The notes under the pieces: model-generated
The model's input: the letters and a program-made list of their open reading frames with translations, nothing else
What the model was told of the DNA's origin: nothing
The model's database searches: none
From: Miscanthus floridulus
Taxonomy: Eukaryota; Streptophyta; Magnoliopsida; Poales; Poaceae
Direction of reading: 5' to 3'
Assembly (NCBI RefSeq): GCF_019320115.1
Contig: NC_089584.1
Coordinates: 101,976,320 to 102,040,319, forward strand
DNA: 64,000 bases
Part shown: one piece after another, positions 1 to 10,738 of the stretch
How the letters are laid out: every line of letters starts with the position of its first letter
Position numbering within the stretch: the stretch's first letter is position 1
Translations under genes and position numbers: made by a program

Positions 1-156
1 ATAATTAATATCACTAGATTAATCATTAAATATGTTTTCATAATAAACTTATTTGAGACATAAATGTTGATAATTTTATAATAAAGCAAGACGAACTTAA
101 GAATGTTTGACCTGCACGGAACTCATAGCGACACTCTTTTTGAAATGGAGGGAGTA
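1..156. mobile_element. Stowaway-like MITE remnant, cut by window edge
   Basis: The stretch ends in TGGAGGGAGTA, the typical terminal inverted repeat plus TA of the grass 'CTCCCTCC' MITEs. It shares most of its length with a second copy at 36718-36967, including the CTCATAGCGAC block near the end. The other terminus lies outside the window. Confidence 0.6.
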
Positions 157-2500
157 AAGTATAAGTCACTTTGATTTTTATCTTAAATCAAACTTCTCTA
201 ATTTGGATCGTGTTTATAAAAAAACCTAACATCTACAACGTCAAATAAGATTCAATAAATTCTTCATAAAATATGTTTTGATAGTGAATCTACTTTAACC
301 TGTATGTATTAATTTATTTTTCTAAAAGTTGATAAAAATGAGAGATATTAAAGTTAGGGCAAAGATAAAATCTTACTCTTACTAATAATAGGGCCTTCAC
401 GTTAGTACCAATGAGATGCTCGATGAAAAAAAAGATAAATTCTAAAATTTTTCATAATAACTAGAAAACATCTAGCCTTTGATTCACTAGACTCTAATCA
501 TCACTGCCAACAATAACAATCGGATCTGTTGTGTTTTGTAAAAAGTTATCAACTATGCCATTATGCAAGATAATCTTAAATAACCACCTAAACTTGTGTC
601 TAAATTACCCATGTCTACCATTATAAAATATAGTTTGTAACTTATTGGTTTTATAACTTAAATGATGGATCAACGGTTGATCATCAACTAGTTCAGTACC
701 ACTACTAGATGACTCGACGCAGGTGTTGGAATTGTAACATTCACCCGGTTCTACAGCACTACCTCAGCAGTAATTTTCAGCGAGCGATCATTGTTTTCCT
801 CTCACAATAAATCAGCATAAGCATCGGCATAAGTCAAATTTTTGTGAAACGAGTTGAGATCGTGCAGCTGATGCTGATGGAAAGCGCCTTGTGACGGACA
901 AAGCGCTACACTGAAGAAACTCTCTGCCTGCAACAAAGCTGTCATGAAATTCCTTTCTCGATCTCAGACTATACATACTTCTCAATCCTTGTCAGTGTTG
1001 CCTTGGTTGGGGCACGATGGCAGATAGCATGCCAATTTCTCACTCGCATTTCAGATGAGAACGTACAAAGTAAGGCCTTCCAAGAACAAAGATCGAGAAA
1101 TGCGATATTGATATCCCAAAGTAATTAGTGGGTTGGCATTTTAGAAGAGCAATAACAAAGTAAGGCCTTAATTAGTGGATTGTAATCCTATAGAAAAATT
1201 TAATATATGTACTTTGGGATAAAAGAAGTCCTATGAAATTCCTTTAAATTAATATGGAATGTATGAAACTATAGGAATTTTAGAGGGAAACTAGCGTGAG
1301 CTTGAACCTAGCGGAAACTTTCCTTGCGTCTCTTCCTTAGGATTCCTGTGTTGCATCTGAAGACCACAACCGAATCTTTTCTGTATTTTATAAAATCCTG
1401 TAGAATTGCGTGCAACTTTAATCCCATGGTTTTCCTATTCTTGTGTTGTGTTTTGAGTCTATGTTCCAACGAGGGCCCTAAGGAATGCTTGTATCATAAA
1501 TCAGTTTCAACTTGCTCTTGCCCTGCCCAACAACGGAAAAGTGGAGGAATTCAATTCTTGGGGATTGGAATCCTAAAGGAAATTTTTTATGAACCATTTG
1601 AAACAAAGATAGGTTCCTACAAATCATATGTAACTCCTATCAAATGACTTGTTTCATATGAATTTTAGAGGAATTCTACCAAGAGACCGACATGTCTACA
1701 AACCACATATCAATGACGTTGACAATTCATCTTAAATTATCTCAATATTTCATGACAATAGATTTTGTAACTTATTGGTTTTAATAAGGTTATAATGTTT
1801 GGCTGAAGGATTATGCCATATCAATATCGGTACTTCAATTTTAAGCGCTCTATATATGTTCTTTAAACAGTGCTAACAAAAATAATTCTTTTGACACAAC
1901 AAATTCAATGTTTCGAGTGCCATGTATCCAAGCTAGAATGACAATTTATGCCATTTGTAGTATTTAAAAGTGTATCTTAGGGGCCTATAATCATTTTTAA
2001 TAAATAAGAAAGTATCAATTTTAATATAAGATGCAAGAAGTAGTAGAGTTTCAACTTGGCGTGTGAATAAAAAATCTGCAAGAACTAATAAATCAAAAGT
2101 TGAAAAGCTAATATATAGTTTCATGATGTCACAAACAAGGTGAAACAAGTGCTTATATAATTAGATTTCAACTAAATACATGTTACTCTACAAAAAAAAG
2201 AAGTCCTATAAATTCTAACTAGAGGCTTTCACATTAATTTTCACGAGCCATGCTAAAAAGGATACAGTCCAAAAGTTTTCTAAAGAAAATACAAGATACA
2301 TAACTATCAGTGCTCTTGTAGCACATAAAAAAGTGCAATATATGATTTTTATAAAATATAAAAGGAGAGTTAATAAACAATAGGCACAAGAGTTTTAACT
2401 TAACTTATGGATATTAAGTTATCAACAGTATGAAATATTAAAATCTAGATTTGTTCTTATTTATAATTCAAAAAAAAAAAACGAGTACAAATCAAATCGT
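157..2500. other. AT-rich intergenic DNA, no gene recognised
   Basis: Low-GC sequence with many stops in all frames. The part around 160-420 looks like a further decayed MITE interior. The part around 1170-1680 contains short inverted matches (ATAGGAATTTTAGAGG and ATGAATTTTAGAGGAATTC) that suggest another old MITE. No protein, tRNA or structured RNA is evident. Confidence 0.5.
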
Positions 2501-3345
2501 CATGCATATTGGTCTTGGCATTGCTGGCAGTGCCGCCGATCGAACAAACAAACACTCAGCTGCCGGCGTAACGGGATCTTATCCACTCTCACGGCCTCGC
2601 CATCATAACACACGCTTGGATCACACCGGAAAGGTGGCACGGGCACGGCACGGCGCGGCGCAGCGTCGACCGCACGCACGCCGCCCCCCGGATCGGATCT
2701 ACCAGCTCACTCGCGCTACGGGCGTTAAAAGACAAAAACCCTCGTCGAAGCAACGCGGCCAACGCGTCCGCCTCCCTCCACGCCCGCCCGCCAGGGATCC
2801 CGCACGCTCGGACCGCGACCCCGAATTCCCTAAACTGCCCACCATGCGGTCATGCCCGTGGGTGGTGTGGAGTGGCGCGCGAATTGACGAGCCCCGGAGG
2901 CCCGCGCCCGGCGGCACGTGACCCCGCCTCGAGCAGAGCACCGCCTGCCCCGATTGGGGCGGCCCCCGCCGTCGGATCCGATCGGGATTAACCTCGCCGC
3001 GGGCAGCGGATAAGCGCCGTGGTTTAGAATACTAATCTCCATCGGCACTCGGGTTAATTAGGGCAGCGATTCGCGATGAGGGCAGGGCAGGGTAGGGCAC
3101 ACGCCATGTGACGTAACCCCACCACCACTCACCTACAGCTGTTAATTTGCTCCCCGTCTCCTCCTCCTCCTCTCTCTCTCTTTGCACTGTTGCTTCTTTC
3201 TTCCTGCCGCTTCTCTCTCTAGGTATAGCAGCCCATTCCTCCACACTCCCTCCCCACCTCCCTCCTCCACTCACCACCATCTCCTCCCCACCTCTCCCAC
3301 CATCTCGTCGGTCGGCTCCTCCCCCGTCGCCGACCCGCTTCTTTA
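2501..3345 (+). promoter_or_regulatory. BRI1 promoter and 5' leader region
   Basis: Base composition switches to GC-rich at about 2520, as is usual ahead of grass genes. A G-box core CACGTG lies at 2915-2920. A pyrimidine tract of CTCCTCC and CTCTCT units runs through about 3151-3183, a common 5'-leader feature in plants. ATGTGA, a start followed at once by a stop, occurs near 3105 and would matter only if transcription begins upstream of it. No clear TATA box was fixed, so the transcription start is unknown. The reading frames here are GC-driven and not genes. Confidence 0.5.
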
Positions 3346-3360
3346 ATGGTTTTAAGGTAG
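3346..3360 (+). promoter_or_regulatory. Minimal uORF (Met-Val-Leu-Arg-stop) ahead of BRI1
   Basis: ATG at 3346 is followed by three sense codons and TAG at 3358-3360. The stop is in the BRI1 frame and lies 15 nt before the BRI1 start, so it also proves that the BRI1 frame cannot extend upstream. If the leader includes it, scanning ribosomes would meet it first. A regulatory effect is inference. Confidence 0.5.
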
Positions 3361-3375
3361 CGCACTAGTCAGTTC

Positions 3376-6300
3376 ATGGAATCTCCGGGGCTGGTCGCTG
3401 TAGTGGCACTCTTCGTCGTCGTGGCGGCGGCCGCGGCCGCCTCCGCCGCCGACGATGCTCAGCTGCTGGAGCAGTTCAAGGAGGCCGTGCCGAGCCAGGC
3501 CGCCGCGGGCCTCAGCGGGTGGAGCGCCAGCGACGGCGCCTGCAAGTTTCCAGGCGCCGGCTGCAGGGGCGGTCGGCTCACGTCGCTGTCGCTCGCCGCC
3601 GTCCCGCTCAATGCCGACTTCCGGGCCGTCGTGGCCACCCTGCTGCAGCTGGGCAGCCTCGAGACGCTCAGCCTGCGCGGCGCCAACGTCAGCGGCGCGC
3701 TGCCCGCCGCGCCGAGGTGCGGTTCCAAGCTGCAGTCGCTCGACCTGTCGGGGAATGCCGGCCTGCGGGGTTCCGTCGCCGACGTCGAGGCGCTGGCCGC
3801 TACCTGCGCCGGGCTCAGCGCTCTGAACCTCTCCGGCTGTTCGGTTGGTGGGCCGAGGTCTGCCGGCGTTGTCGCCTCCGGATTTGCCCGGCTGGACGCT
3901 CTCGACCTGTCCGACAACAAGATCTCCGGCGATGGCGACCTCCGGTGGATGGTGGGCGCCGGCGTCGGCGCAGTCCGCCGTCTGGATATCTCCGGGAACA
4001 AGATCTCTGCGCTCCCGGAGTTCAGCAACTGCTCCGGGCTGGAGTACCTCGACCTCTCCGGCAACCTCATCGCCGGCGAGGTAGCCGGCGGGATTCTCGC
4101 TGACTGCCGTGGCCTGAGAACGCTCAACCTCTCAGGCAACCACCTGGTCGGCCCGTTCCCGCCGGACGTCGCCGCCCTCACCTCTCTCGCCGCACTCAAC
4201 CTGTCAAACAACAACTTCTCCAGCGAGCTCCCTGCCGACGCTTTCACCGAGCCCAAGCAGCTCAAGGTGCTCTCCCTCAGCTTCAACCACTTCAACGGCA
4301 CCATTCCGGACTCCTTGGCAGCGCTGCCGGAGCTCGACGTGCTGGACCTCAGCTCCAACACCTTCTCCGGCACCATCCCTTCGTCCATCTGCCAAGGCCC
4401 CAACTCCAGCCTCCGCATGCTGTACCTCCAGAACAACTACCTCTCCGGCGCCATCCCGGAGTCAATCTCCAACTGCACCAGGCTCCAATCTCTCGACCTC
4501 AGCCTCAACAACATCAACGGCACCCTCCCAGCATCCCTCGGAAAGCTCGGGGAGCTCCGGGACCTCATTCTGTGGCAGAACTTGTTGGAGGGCGAGATTC
4601 CGGCGTCCCTGGAAAATTTGGACAAGCTCGAGCATCTCATCCTCGACTACAACGGGCTCACTGGCGGCATCCCGCCGGAACTCTCCAAGTGCAAGGAGCT
4701 GAACTGGATATCCTTGGCGAGCAACCAGCTGTCTGGTCCGATCCCGGCTTGGCTTGGGCAGCTCAGCAACCTGGCCATCTTGAAGCTGAGCAACAATTCC
4801 TTCTCGGGGCCAATACCAGCTGAGCTCGGCAACTGCCAGAGCTTGGTCTGGCTGGACCTGAACAGCAACCAGCTTAACGGGTCAATACCGGCGGAACTGG
4901 CAAAACAGTCTGGGAAGATGAACGTCGGCCTTGTCATTGGGCGGCCGTATGTGTATCTTCGCAACGACGAGCTGAGCAGCGAGTGCCATGGCAAGGGGAG
5001 CTTGCTAGAGTTCACCAGCATCCGACCTGAAGAGCTCAGTCGGATGCCGAGCAAGAAGCTGTGCAACTTCACTCGGGTGTACATGGGGAGCACAGAGTAT
5101 ACCTTCAATAAGAATGGATCCATGATATTTCTGGATTTGTCATTTAATCAGCTCGACTCAGAGATCCCGAAGGAGCTTGGGAACATGTTCTACCTCATGA
5201 TCATGAATCTTGGGCACAACTTACTGTCTGGCGTCATCCCACCAGAACTAGCTGGTGCCAAGAAGCTTGCGGTACTCGACCTGTCACACAACCAGTTGGA
5301 AGGGCCTATTCCCAACTCTTTCTCGACGCTGTCCTTGTCGGAGATCAACCTTTCAAACAATCAGCTGAATGGTTCAATTCCAGAGCTCGGTTCGCTGTTC
5401 ACATTCCCGAAGATTTCATATGAGAATAACTCTGGTCTTTGTGGCTTCCCACTGTTGCCATGCGGGCACAATGCAGGCTCAAGTTCTTCCGATGACCACC
5501 GATCCCACCGGAACCAGGCTTCACTCGCAGGTAGTGTTGCTATGGGACTCTTGTTCTCGCTGTTCTGCATAGTTGGTATTGTCATCATAGCCATCGAGTG
5601 CAAGAAGCGGCAGCAGATCAATGAAGAGGCAAGTACCTCTCGTGACATATACATTGATAGCCGGTCACATTCTGGGACTACCAATTGGAGACTCTCTGGT
5701 ACTAATGCCCTCAGTGTCAACCTTGCTACATTTGAGAAGCGACTGCAGAAACTCACCTTTAATGATCTTATTGTGGCCACGAATGGCTTCCACAATGATA
5801 GCCTAATTGGGTCTGGTGGTTTTGGGGATGTCTATAAGGCCCAGCTCAAGGATGGAAAGGTTGTTGCAATCAAGAAGCTTATACATATGAGTGGCCAGGG
5901 TGACCGGGAGTTTACTGCAGAAATGGAGACCATTGGGAGGATCAAACACCGCAACCTTGTTCCGCTCCTCGGCTACTGCAAGTGTGGTGAGGAGCGGCTG
6001 TTGGTTTATGATTACATGAGGTTTGGCAGCTTGGAAGATGTGTTGCACGACCGAAAAAAGACCGGGATTAAGCTAAATTGGGCAGCAAGAAAAAAGATTG
6101 CCATTGGGGCTGCAAGGGGATTGGCATACCTCCACCACAACTGTATTCCACACATCATCCATAGAGACATGAAGTCAAGCAATGTGCTTATCGATGAGCA
6201 ATTAGAGGCAAGGGTATCTGATTTTGGTATGGCAAGGATGGTGAGCGTGGTGGACACCCATCTGAGTGTGTCCACTCTCGCTGGCACTCCGGGTTATGTG

Positions 6301-6732
6301 CCACCAGAGTACTACCAGAGCTTCAGATGCACTACCAAGGGCGATGTGTATAGCTATGGTGTTGTATTGCTCGAGCTGCTCACTGGGAAACCGCCTACAG
6401 ATTCAACTGACTTCGGTGAGGACAACAATCTTGTAGGATGGGTCAAACAACACTCAAAGTCGAAGCTCACAGATGTGTTGGATCCTGAACTGGTGAAGGA
6501 GGATCCAGCCTTGGAGCCCGAGCTACTGGAGCACGTAAAAATTGCTTCCCAGTGCTTGCATGAGATGCCATCGAAGCGTCCGACAATGCTGAAAGTCATG
6601 GCAATGTTCAAGGAGTTGCAGGCCAGTTCGGCGGTGGACTCAAAGACTTCAGAATGCACAGGCGCCATGGATGATGCATGTTTTGGAGATGTGGAGACGA
6701 CGACCCTGAAAGAAGACAAGGAGGAGGACTAG
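3376..6732 (+). CDS. BRI1: Brassinosteroid receptor kinase BRI1
   Basis: Leucine-rich-repeat receptor kinase of 1118 residues that binds brassinosteroid at the plasma membrane and signals through its cytosolic kinase together with a SERK co-receptor. Seen: a hydrophobic signal peptide (about 1-24); a cysteine pair C56/C63; roughly 20 or more LRRs of the plant LxxLxLSxNxLxGxIP type; the non-LRR island (about 510-580, [10 protein letters not shown]) that forms the steroid pocket in BRI1 and BRL receptors; further LRRs; cysteine pair C689/C696; a transmembrane helix (about 719-741); and a kinase with glycine loop GSGGFGDV (812-819), catalytic K833, HRD 929-931 and DFG 949-951. The length is close to rice BRI1 (about 1120) and the gene is intronless, as in the family. 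An in-frame TAG at 3358 fixes the start. No frameshift or missing key residue is seen, so the gene is probably functional. The first half is far richer in G/C third positions than the kinase half. Confidence 0.97.
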   Translation: MESPGLVAVVALFVVVAAAAAASAADDAQLLEQFKEAVPSQAAAGLSGWSASDGACKFPGAGCRGGRLTSLSLAAVPLNADFRAVVATLLQLGSLETLSLRGANVSGALPAAPRCGSKLQSLDLSGNAGLRGSVADVEALAATCAGLSALNLSGCSVGGPRSAGVVASGFARLDALDLSDNKISGDGDLRWMVGAGVGAVRRLDISGNKISALPEFSNCSGLEYLDLSGNLIAGEVAGGILADCRGLRTLNLSGNHLVGPFPPDVAALTSLAALNLSNNNFSSELPADAFTEPKQLKVLSLSFNHFNGTIPDSLAALPELDVLDLSSNTFSGTIPSSICQGPNSSLRMLYLQNNYLSGAIPESISNCTRLQSLDLSLNNINGTLPASLGKLGELRDLILWQNLLEGEIPASLENLDKLEHLILDYNGLTGGIPPELSKCKELNWISLASNQLSGPIPAWLGQLSNLAILKLSNNSFSGPIPAELGNCQSLVWLDLNSNQLNGSIPAELAKQSGKMNVGLVIGRPYVYLRNDELSSECHGKGSLLEFTSIRPEELSRMPSKKLCNFTRVYMGSTEYTFNKNGSMIFLDLSFNQLDSEIPKELGNMFYLMIMNLGHNLLSGVIPPELAGAKKLAVLDLSHNQLEGPIPNSFSTLSLSEINLSNNQLNGSIPELGSLFTFPKISYENNSGLCGFPLLPCGHNAGSSSSDDHRSHRNQASLAGSVAMGLLFSLFCIVGIVIIAIECKKRQQINEEASTSRDIYIDSRSHSGTTNWRLSGTNALSVNLATFEKRLQKLTFNDLIVATNGFHNDSLIGSGGFGDVYKAQLKDGKVVAIKKLIHMSGQGDREFTAEMETIGRIKHRNLVPLLGYCKCGEERLLVYDYMRFGSLEDVLHDRKKTGIKLNWAARKKIAIGAARGLAYLHHNCIPHIIHRDMKSSNVLIDEQLEARVSDFGMARMVSVVDTHLSVSTLAGTPGYVPPEYYQSFRCTTKGDVYSYGVVLLELLTGKPPTDSTDFGEDNNLVGWVKQHSKSKLTDVLDPELVKEDPALEPELLEHVKIASQCLHEMPSKRPTMLKVMAMFKELQASSAVDSKTSECTGAMDDACFGDVETTTLKEDKEED

Positions 6733-7895
6733 CAAGGCCACCGACACGCGAGAAACTGCCCAGGGGTTAGTAGTGGCAGCTACACGGCCAGTCAGAGGCA
6801 AAATGCCCGTAGGAATCAGTTGGTCAGGATACCATTTGAAGTCTCTTCTTGAGCTTAGCATTCCCTTCTGATGGTACAAGACAGAAGTTTTCCCTCATAG
6901 CTTCGTCAGTTGAAGATGTTATGTACCTATGGGAGTAGGTTGATTTTCTTTTCTTCTTTGTTTTCAAGCTTTGTTCATCTCTTCTCGTCACACTTCAGTA
7001 AGAGCTGTGTATGTACATATATAAATGGTGATTTTTCTTCGGTGCCAAATCCACTTCGTTCCATTCCTTATTGTCAAATTTTCCCTTCCTTTTTGATAAA
7101 CGATGTTGCAAATTGTACCATCAATATACATAGATACATAATTGCAGATGCAGCAGCAGCAAGCATGATGGAAATGGCGGCCAGATCTGAGAAGCAAGTG
7201 GTGAAGCACCATGCGAAGGGTGGAAGTGCAAAGAGTACACTGGACTGGCCAAGCAAGGTGAACAGCAAAAGGCCACAAAGGGGAGGGGCCAGTCAAGCAA
7301 GAGGCTGACACAGCTCCTGTTTCTATGTGAGGTAACCCAAGGCTCCGCATGGCTTTGCAAGTGTAGGACCAGGTGCAGATACACACACCCACAAGAGGAC
7401 GCACACACGCTGCACAAACACTTTCTTTTATTTTTTCTCCCCGTGGGGGGCGTTGCTTGCTTTGTCCTCAATCATCAGCATTCAAGGGGAGCTCAGCTGA
7501 GCAGAGCCTTTAGCTGGTCAAAGGTTCCCCTAAGCATTTTTTGTCCTCTCTGACTATCTTAATCACTTGGGTAACATGGCTCCTAATCTTATTATAATCC
7601 TCCTCCATATTATACTTGCATGGTGCTGTGTCCGATGCGTGGCGATGCTAAACTAGTGATCTCTGTCCAGCAAGTAAGTGGCACACTAGCGTGCGCGCAG
7701 ATTCCCTCAGATTTCAAGTGAGCTACTAGCATTCAAATGCGTGGTGCTTGAGCTTGTGATGTGTTCCCTGCTCTGGTTCGCAATGTTTCCTTACTGTCTA
7801 CTTGGATGATTAGTGGACAGTGGGTCAGTAGCTGTCCGATATGGTGAAAGGTCACTAATAAGTACTAAACTCAGAGAATTTTATATCTTTACATG
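6733..7895 (+). other. BRI1 3' UTR and downstream DNA
   Basis: The sequence after the stop should hold the 3' UTR, but no poly(A) site can be fixed by eye. The rest, to about 7895, shows no coding signal. The small overlapping frames at 6910-7471 are on both strands and match no family I know. Confidence 0.5.
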
Positions 7896-8164
7896 TACTC
7901 CCCCTCCGTCCAAAGAAAAAAAAAACAATTCTTGCTTGTTAAGGAGTCAGAGTCTCAATTTGATTAAAATTTATACCAAAAAACACTAACATTATGACAC
8001 CAAAAGAGCATCATCAGTAGATTAATCATATAATATTTTTTTAGTAAACATATCTGGAGATATAAAAGTTGATATTATTGTTTTTAAATTCAGTCAAACT
8101 TAAGAAAGTTTGATTTGGTTCAAATTTAGAATTGTATTTTTTTTTTTGCACGGGTGGAGTAGTA
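7896..8164. mobile_element. Stowaway-like MITE
   Basis: It starts TACTCCCCCTCCGTCC and ends GGGTGGAGTAGTA, giving CTCCCTCCG-type inverted ends beside TA. The AT-rich interior has internal blocks (TCAAACTTAAGAAAGTTTG) typical of this group. About 269 bp, noncoding. Confidence 0.7.
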
Positions 8165-8343
8165 TATTGTGCATACTCCTAGGCAAGAATTTTATTTTAC
8201 CCTTCCTGGGCTCAAGAGGTTCCATGTAGTTTGTCCATGACTTCATAGCAACAATGAAGAAGACACAAAAGCTACATAGGCCTTTGGTGACATTGACAAA
8301 CTGTGCCTCTGAATGGATGGAGTCTCTGACATCGCCACAAGGG

Positions 8344-8376
<33 letters not shown>

Positions 8377-8615
8377 TCCTGCATTGGTTTGGTCTTTTGG
8401 ATCGCCTCACCCCAAGTGCCGTCATCATTTTCCCCTCATCGGAATAGTGGCAGGCAGCACTACCACCATGCCCACCGTGTGGTTTGATGGCTTCCCACTT
8501 TCACAGCCATAAGGGTGCTAGTAGTACTTGATAAGTCTGCGAAATTACAGCTCTACATTTTTTTTCTTATTAAAAAAGAAAGGAAAATACACGTCAATAT
8601 CTTGGGTAGCGTTAA
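8165..8615. other. Intergenic DNA with a homopolymer
   Basis: No gene is seen. The frames that cross 8100-8487 on both strands exist only because a C28 run codes for poly-Pro or poly-Gly; they are artefacts of low complexity. Confidence 0.5.
8348..8375. repeat. Poly(C) tract, 28 nt
   Basis: An uninterrupted run of 28 cytosines (guanines on the other strand). Its length is likely to vary between individuals and sequence reads. Confidence 0.9.
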
Positions 8616-9214
8616 GGGTCTGTTTAACAGGGCTCTGGCTCTTCCGAAAATTACTCTGACTTTTCTAAAGGAGCAGCTCCTCAGCAGGAGTTGAAGCCAT
8701 TCTGGAAATATTTAGCAAAATGGCTCCTGTTTTTCTAGAATAGATCAAAGATGTTGAATGTCCATAGTGCCTCTGCTTTATTTAACTTTATTGTACATAT
8801 GATTTATTCTTGATGTCAGTTTGTCATACTATTGTCTAAAATTAACAAAGATTAAATATGGAAAATAAGATTAACTGATAATTGTATTAGTTAGAGTACA
8901 ATAACGTTTACAAAAGTAGGCATGACATTGAAATATCATCCAACTACATGATCATGATGATCTAGAACGGAAAATTGCTCTTGCAATGTCATCCTGGAAT
9001 CTATTCATGTGTCGATCATTAGAGGCAATTCGGAACTAATCGACGTGGGCCTAAGGAGCCATGCGAAGCTTGTTTTTTAGGCTCCGCCGGCCACAGCATA
9101 AAACGACTCTGGCTCTGCAGGGGCTCCCATGCGGAGCCCTTTCTCAAACTGTTGTTTGGCACAGCTCCAGGAGCCGGAGCTGGAGCCCCTGCAGGAGCCC
9201 TGCCAAAAAGGCAC
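8616..9214. mobile_element. Tourist-like MITE, first of a tandem pair
   Basis: Ends are GGGTCTGTTTAACAGGGCTC and, inverted, GAGCCCTGCCAAAAAGGCAC, with TAA on each side (8613-8615 and 9215-9217). TAA duplications and ends of this kind fit PIF/Harbinger (Tourist) elements. The interior has GGAGC/GCTCC repeats. It carries about 290 bp (roughly 8735-9030) that the second copy lacks. Confidence 0.75.
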
Positions 9215-9217
9215 TAA

Positions 9218-9530
9218 GGGCCTGTTTGGCAGGGCTCTGGCTCCTCTGAAAATGGCTCCGGCTCTGGCTCCTCTGAAGGAGCAGCTCCTCTAGAGGAGCT
9301 AAAGCCGTTCTGGAAAACGTTTGACAAAACGGCTCTTTCGCACTAGACGACGTGAACCCACAGCAAGGAGCCGCGCGAAGCTCGTTTTTGAGGCTTCTCC
9401 TACGCAGGCAAAAAATAGCTCTGGCTCTTGACCGGCTTCCCATGCGGAGCCCTTTCCAAAACAGATATTTGGCACAGCTCCTGCAGGAGCCGGAGCTGAA
9501 GCCCCTGCAGGAGCCCTGCCAAAGAGGCTC
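9218..9530. mobile_element. Tourist-like MITE, second of a tandem pair
   Basis: It begins GGGCCTGTTTGGCAGGGCTC directly after the TAA that ends the first copy, and ends GAGCCCTGCCAAAGAGGCTC before TAA at 9531-9533. At 313 bp it is the short form of the element next to it. The same TAA thus serves as the flank of both copies. Confidence 0.8.
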
Positions 9531-9533
9531 TAA

Positions 9534-10738
9534 GTCTATTGAAGAAATCCTAACCACGCTCTCTAGTGCTTCTTTGATGATTGGTTAATTATGTAGCCCC
9601 CGTCTCCTAAAATAAATATTTCTAAGGTTGAAGTTTTGCCTTAAAACAAATGAAATTTACACAAACATAGAACATTGTCTTCTAATACGACAACTAATTA
9701 TTGGTGCATGCAAACGATAACTACCAAATCTAGGAGAGATCCTCTAATCTAGGAAAGTAAAAGAGATGAGAGTACATACGTCTTTTGCCAGCATCTTTGA
9801 CCTGTCTAATAACTTTCAGATGTCTAAAAACTTTTAGATGTAAGATGTCTCTTTTTATGAAATGATATGTAAGATATGTTCCTTAGTAAAGGTAATGTAT
9901 GATCTAATAAAGTTAGAATTTTGGCTTTTTTTCTAACAATTCATGACTACATGACCCACGCGGATCTTTAAAAAAACATATATAAAATGAGCCAAAAAAT
10001 ACAAAAAATCGTTTGGGAAAGACTTTTCACTTATTATTGCTAGTCTATCAGCATTGCATGGGCTAAAATCTTAGAAGATGAAAATATTAAAAGTTTGTGT
10101 TGAATACATACAACTAACAAAAAATTACTTATCTTTAAGCTCTCTGTTGACCATTTGTTAACACATTCTTGATATAGGTATTCTGTAATCTCTATGTCTC
10201 GAAACTGTCAAGCCACTTAATCATCAACACAAATCAACACTTGACTTGATTTTTCGTTAATGGTATGATCCACCTCATAATTTCTCATGACCTTATTAGT
10301 TCATCGATCATGGCCTTGATTTCTCTTTATCATTGTCTCGGTCCATCGACACCAAGCCCTCTATTCGCGCTTCACCGCCTTGACGGTCCTTCACACCAGA
10401 GTCTCTAGCTTGCCCTTCACTCCTGCAACCTGCTCCTTCGCAGCCAAGTCTCACCTTGATCTTCTCCACCTAGCCATATCAGGCTATGTCATCTCTCATA
10501 TTCAACGAGCACCTTCAACTTCACTAGTTGAGCACTTTCATCATGCACAAGCCATCTCTCCACCATGGCTATCATGTCTTGCTCAACCTAGTGTATGTGG
10601 ACTAAGTACATGTTCATCTCACATGAAACATATTGGTCCACCTAAAGTTGCCGCTCAATTACCAAAATCAAACTAGAAATTTCACTAACAACATTTCCAT
10701 TTTTTTACAAACTCGCATTTTCATGTTTAGGCGGACTG
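9534..10738. other. Intergenic DNA before the retroelement nest
   Basis: Mostly AT-rich with no recognised gene. The frame at 10380-10676 is rich in Ser, His and Pro and matches nothing I know. The last five bases (GACTG, 10734-10738) are the likely target-site duplication of the following element. Confidence 0.45.

Noticed and set aside
1324..1647. 107-codon frame
   Set aside because: Lies in old MITE-like, AT-rich DNA and does not start with ATG; no known domain.
2451..3048. Open frames upstream of BRI1 on both strands
   Set aside because: GC-rich promoter DNA; the products are low-complexity Arg/Pro-rich and overlap one another.
3459..4436. 325-codon open frame antisense to BRI1
   Set aside because: It is a shadow of the GC-rich LRR coding strand, with no domain and no independent signal.
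6910..7471. Several overlapping frames after BRI1
   Set aside because: Likely 3' UTR and flank; both strands are open and nothing resembles a protein family.
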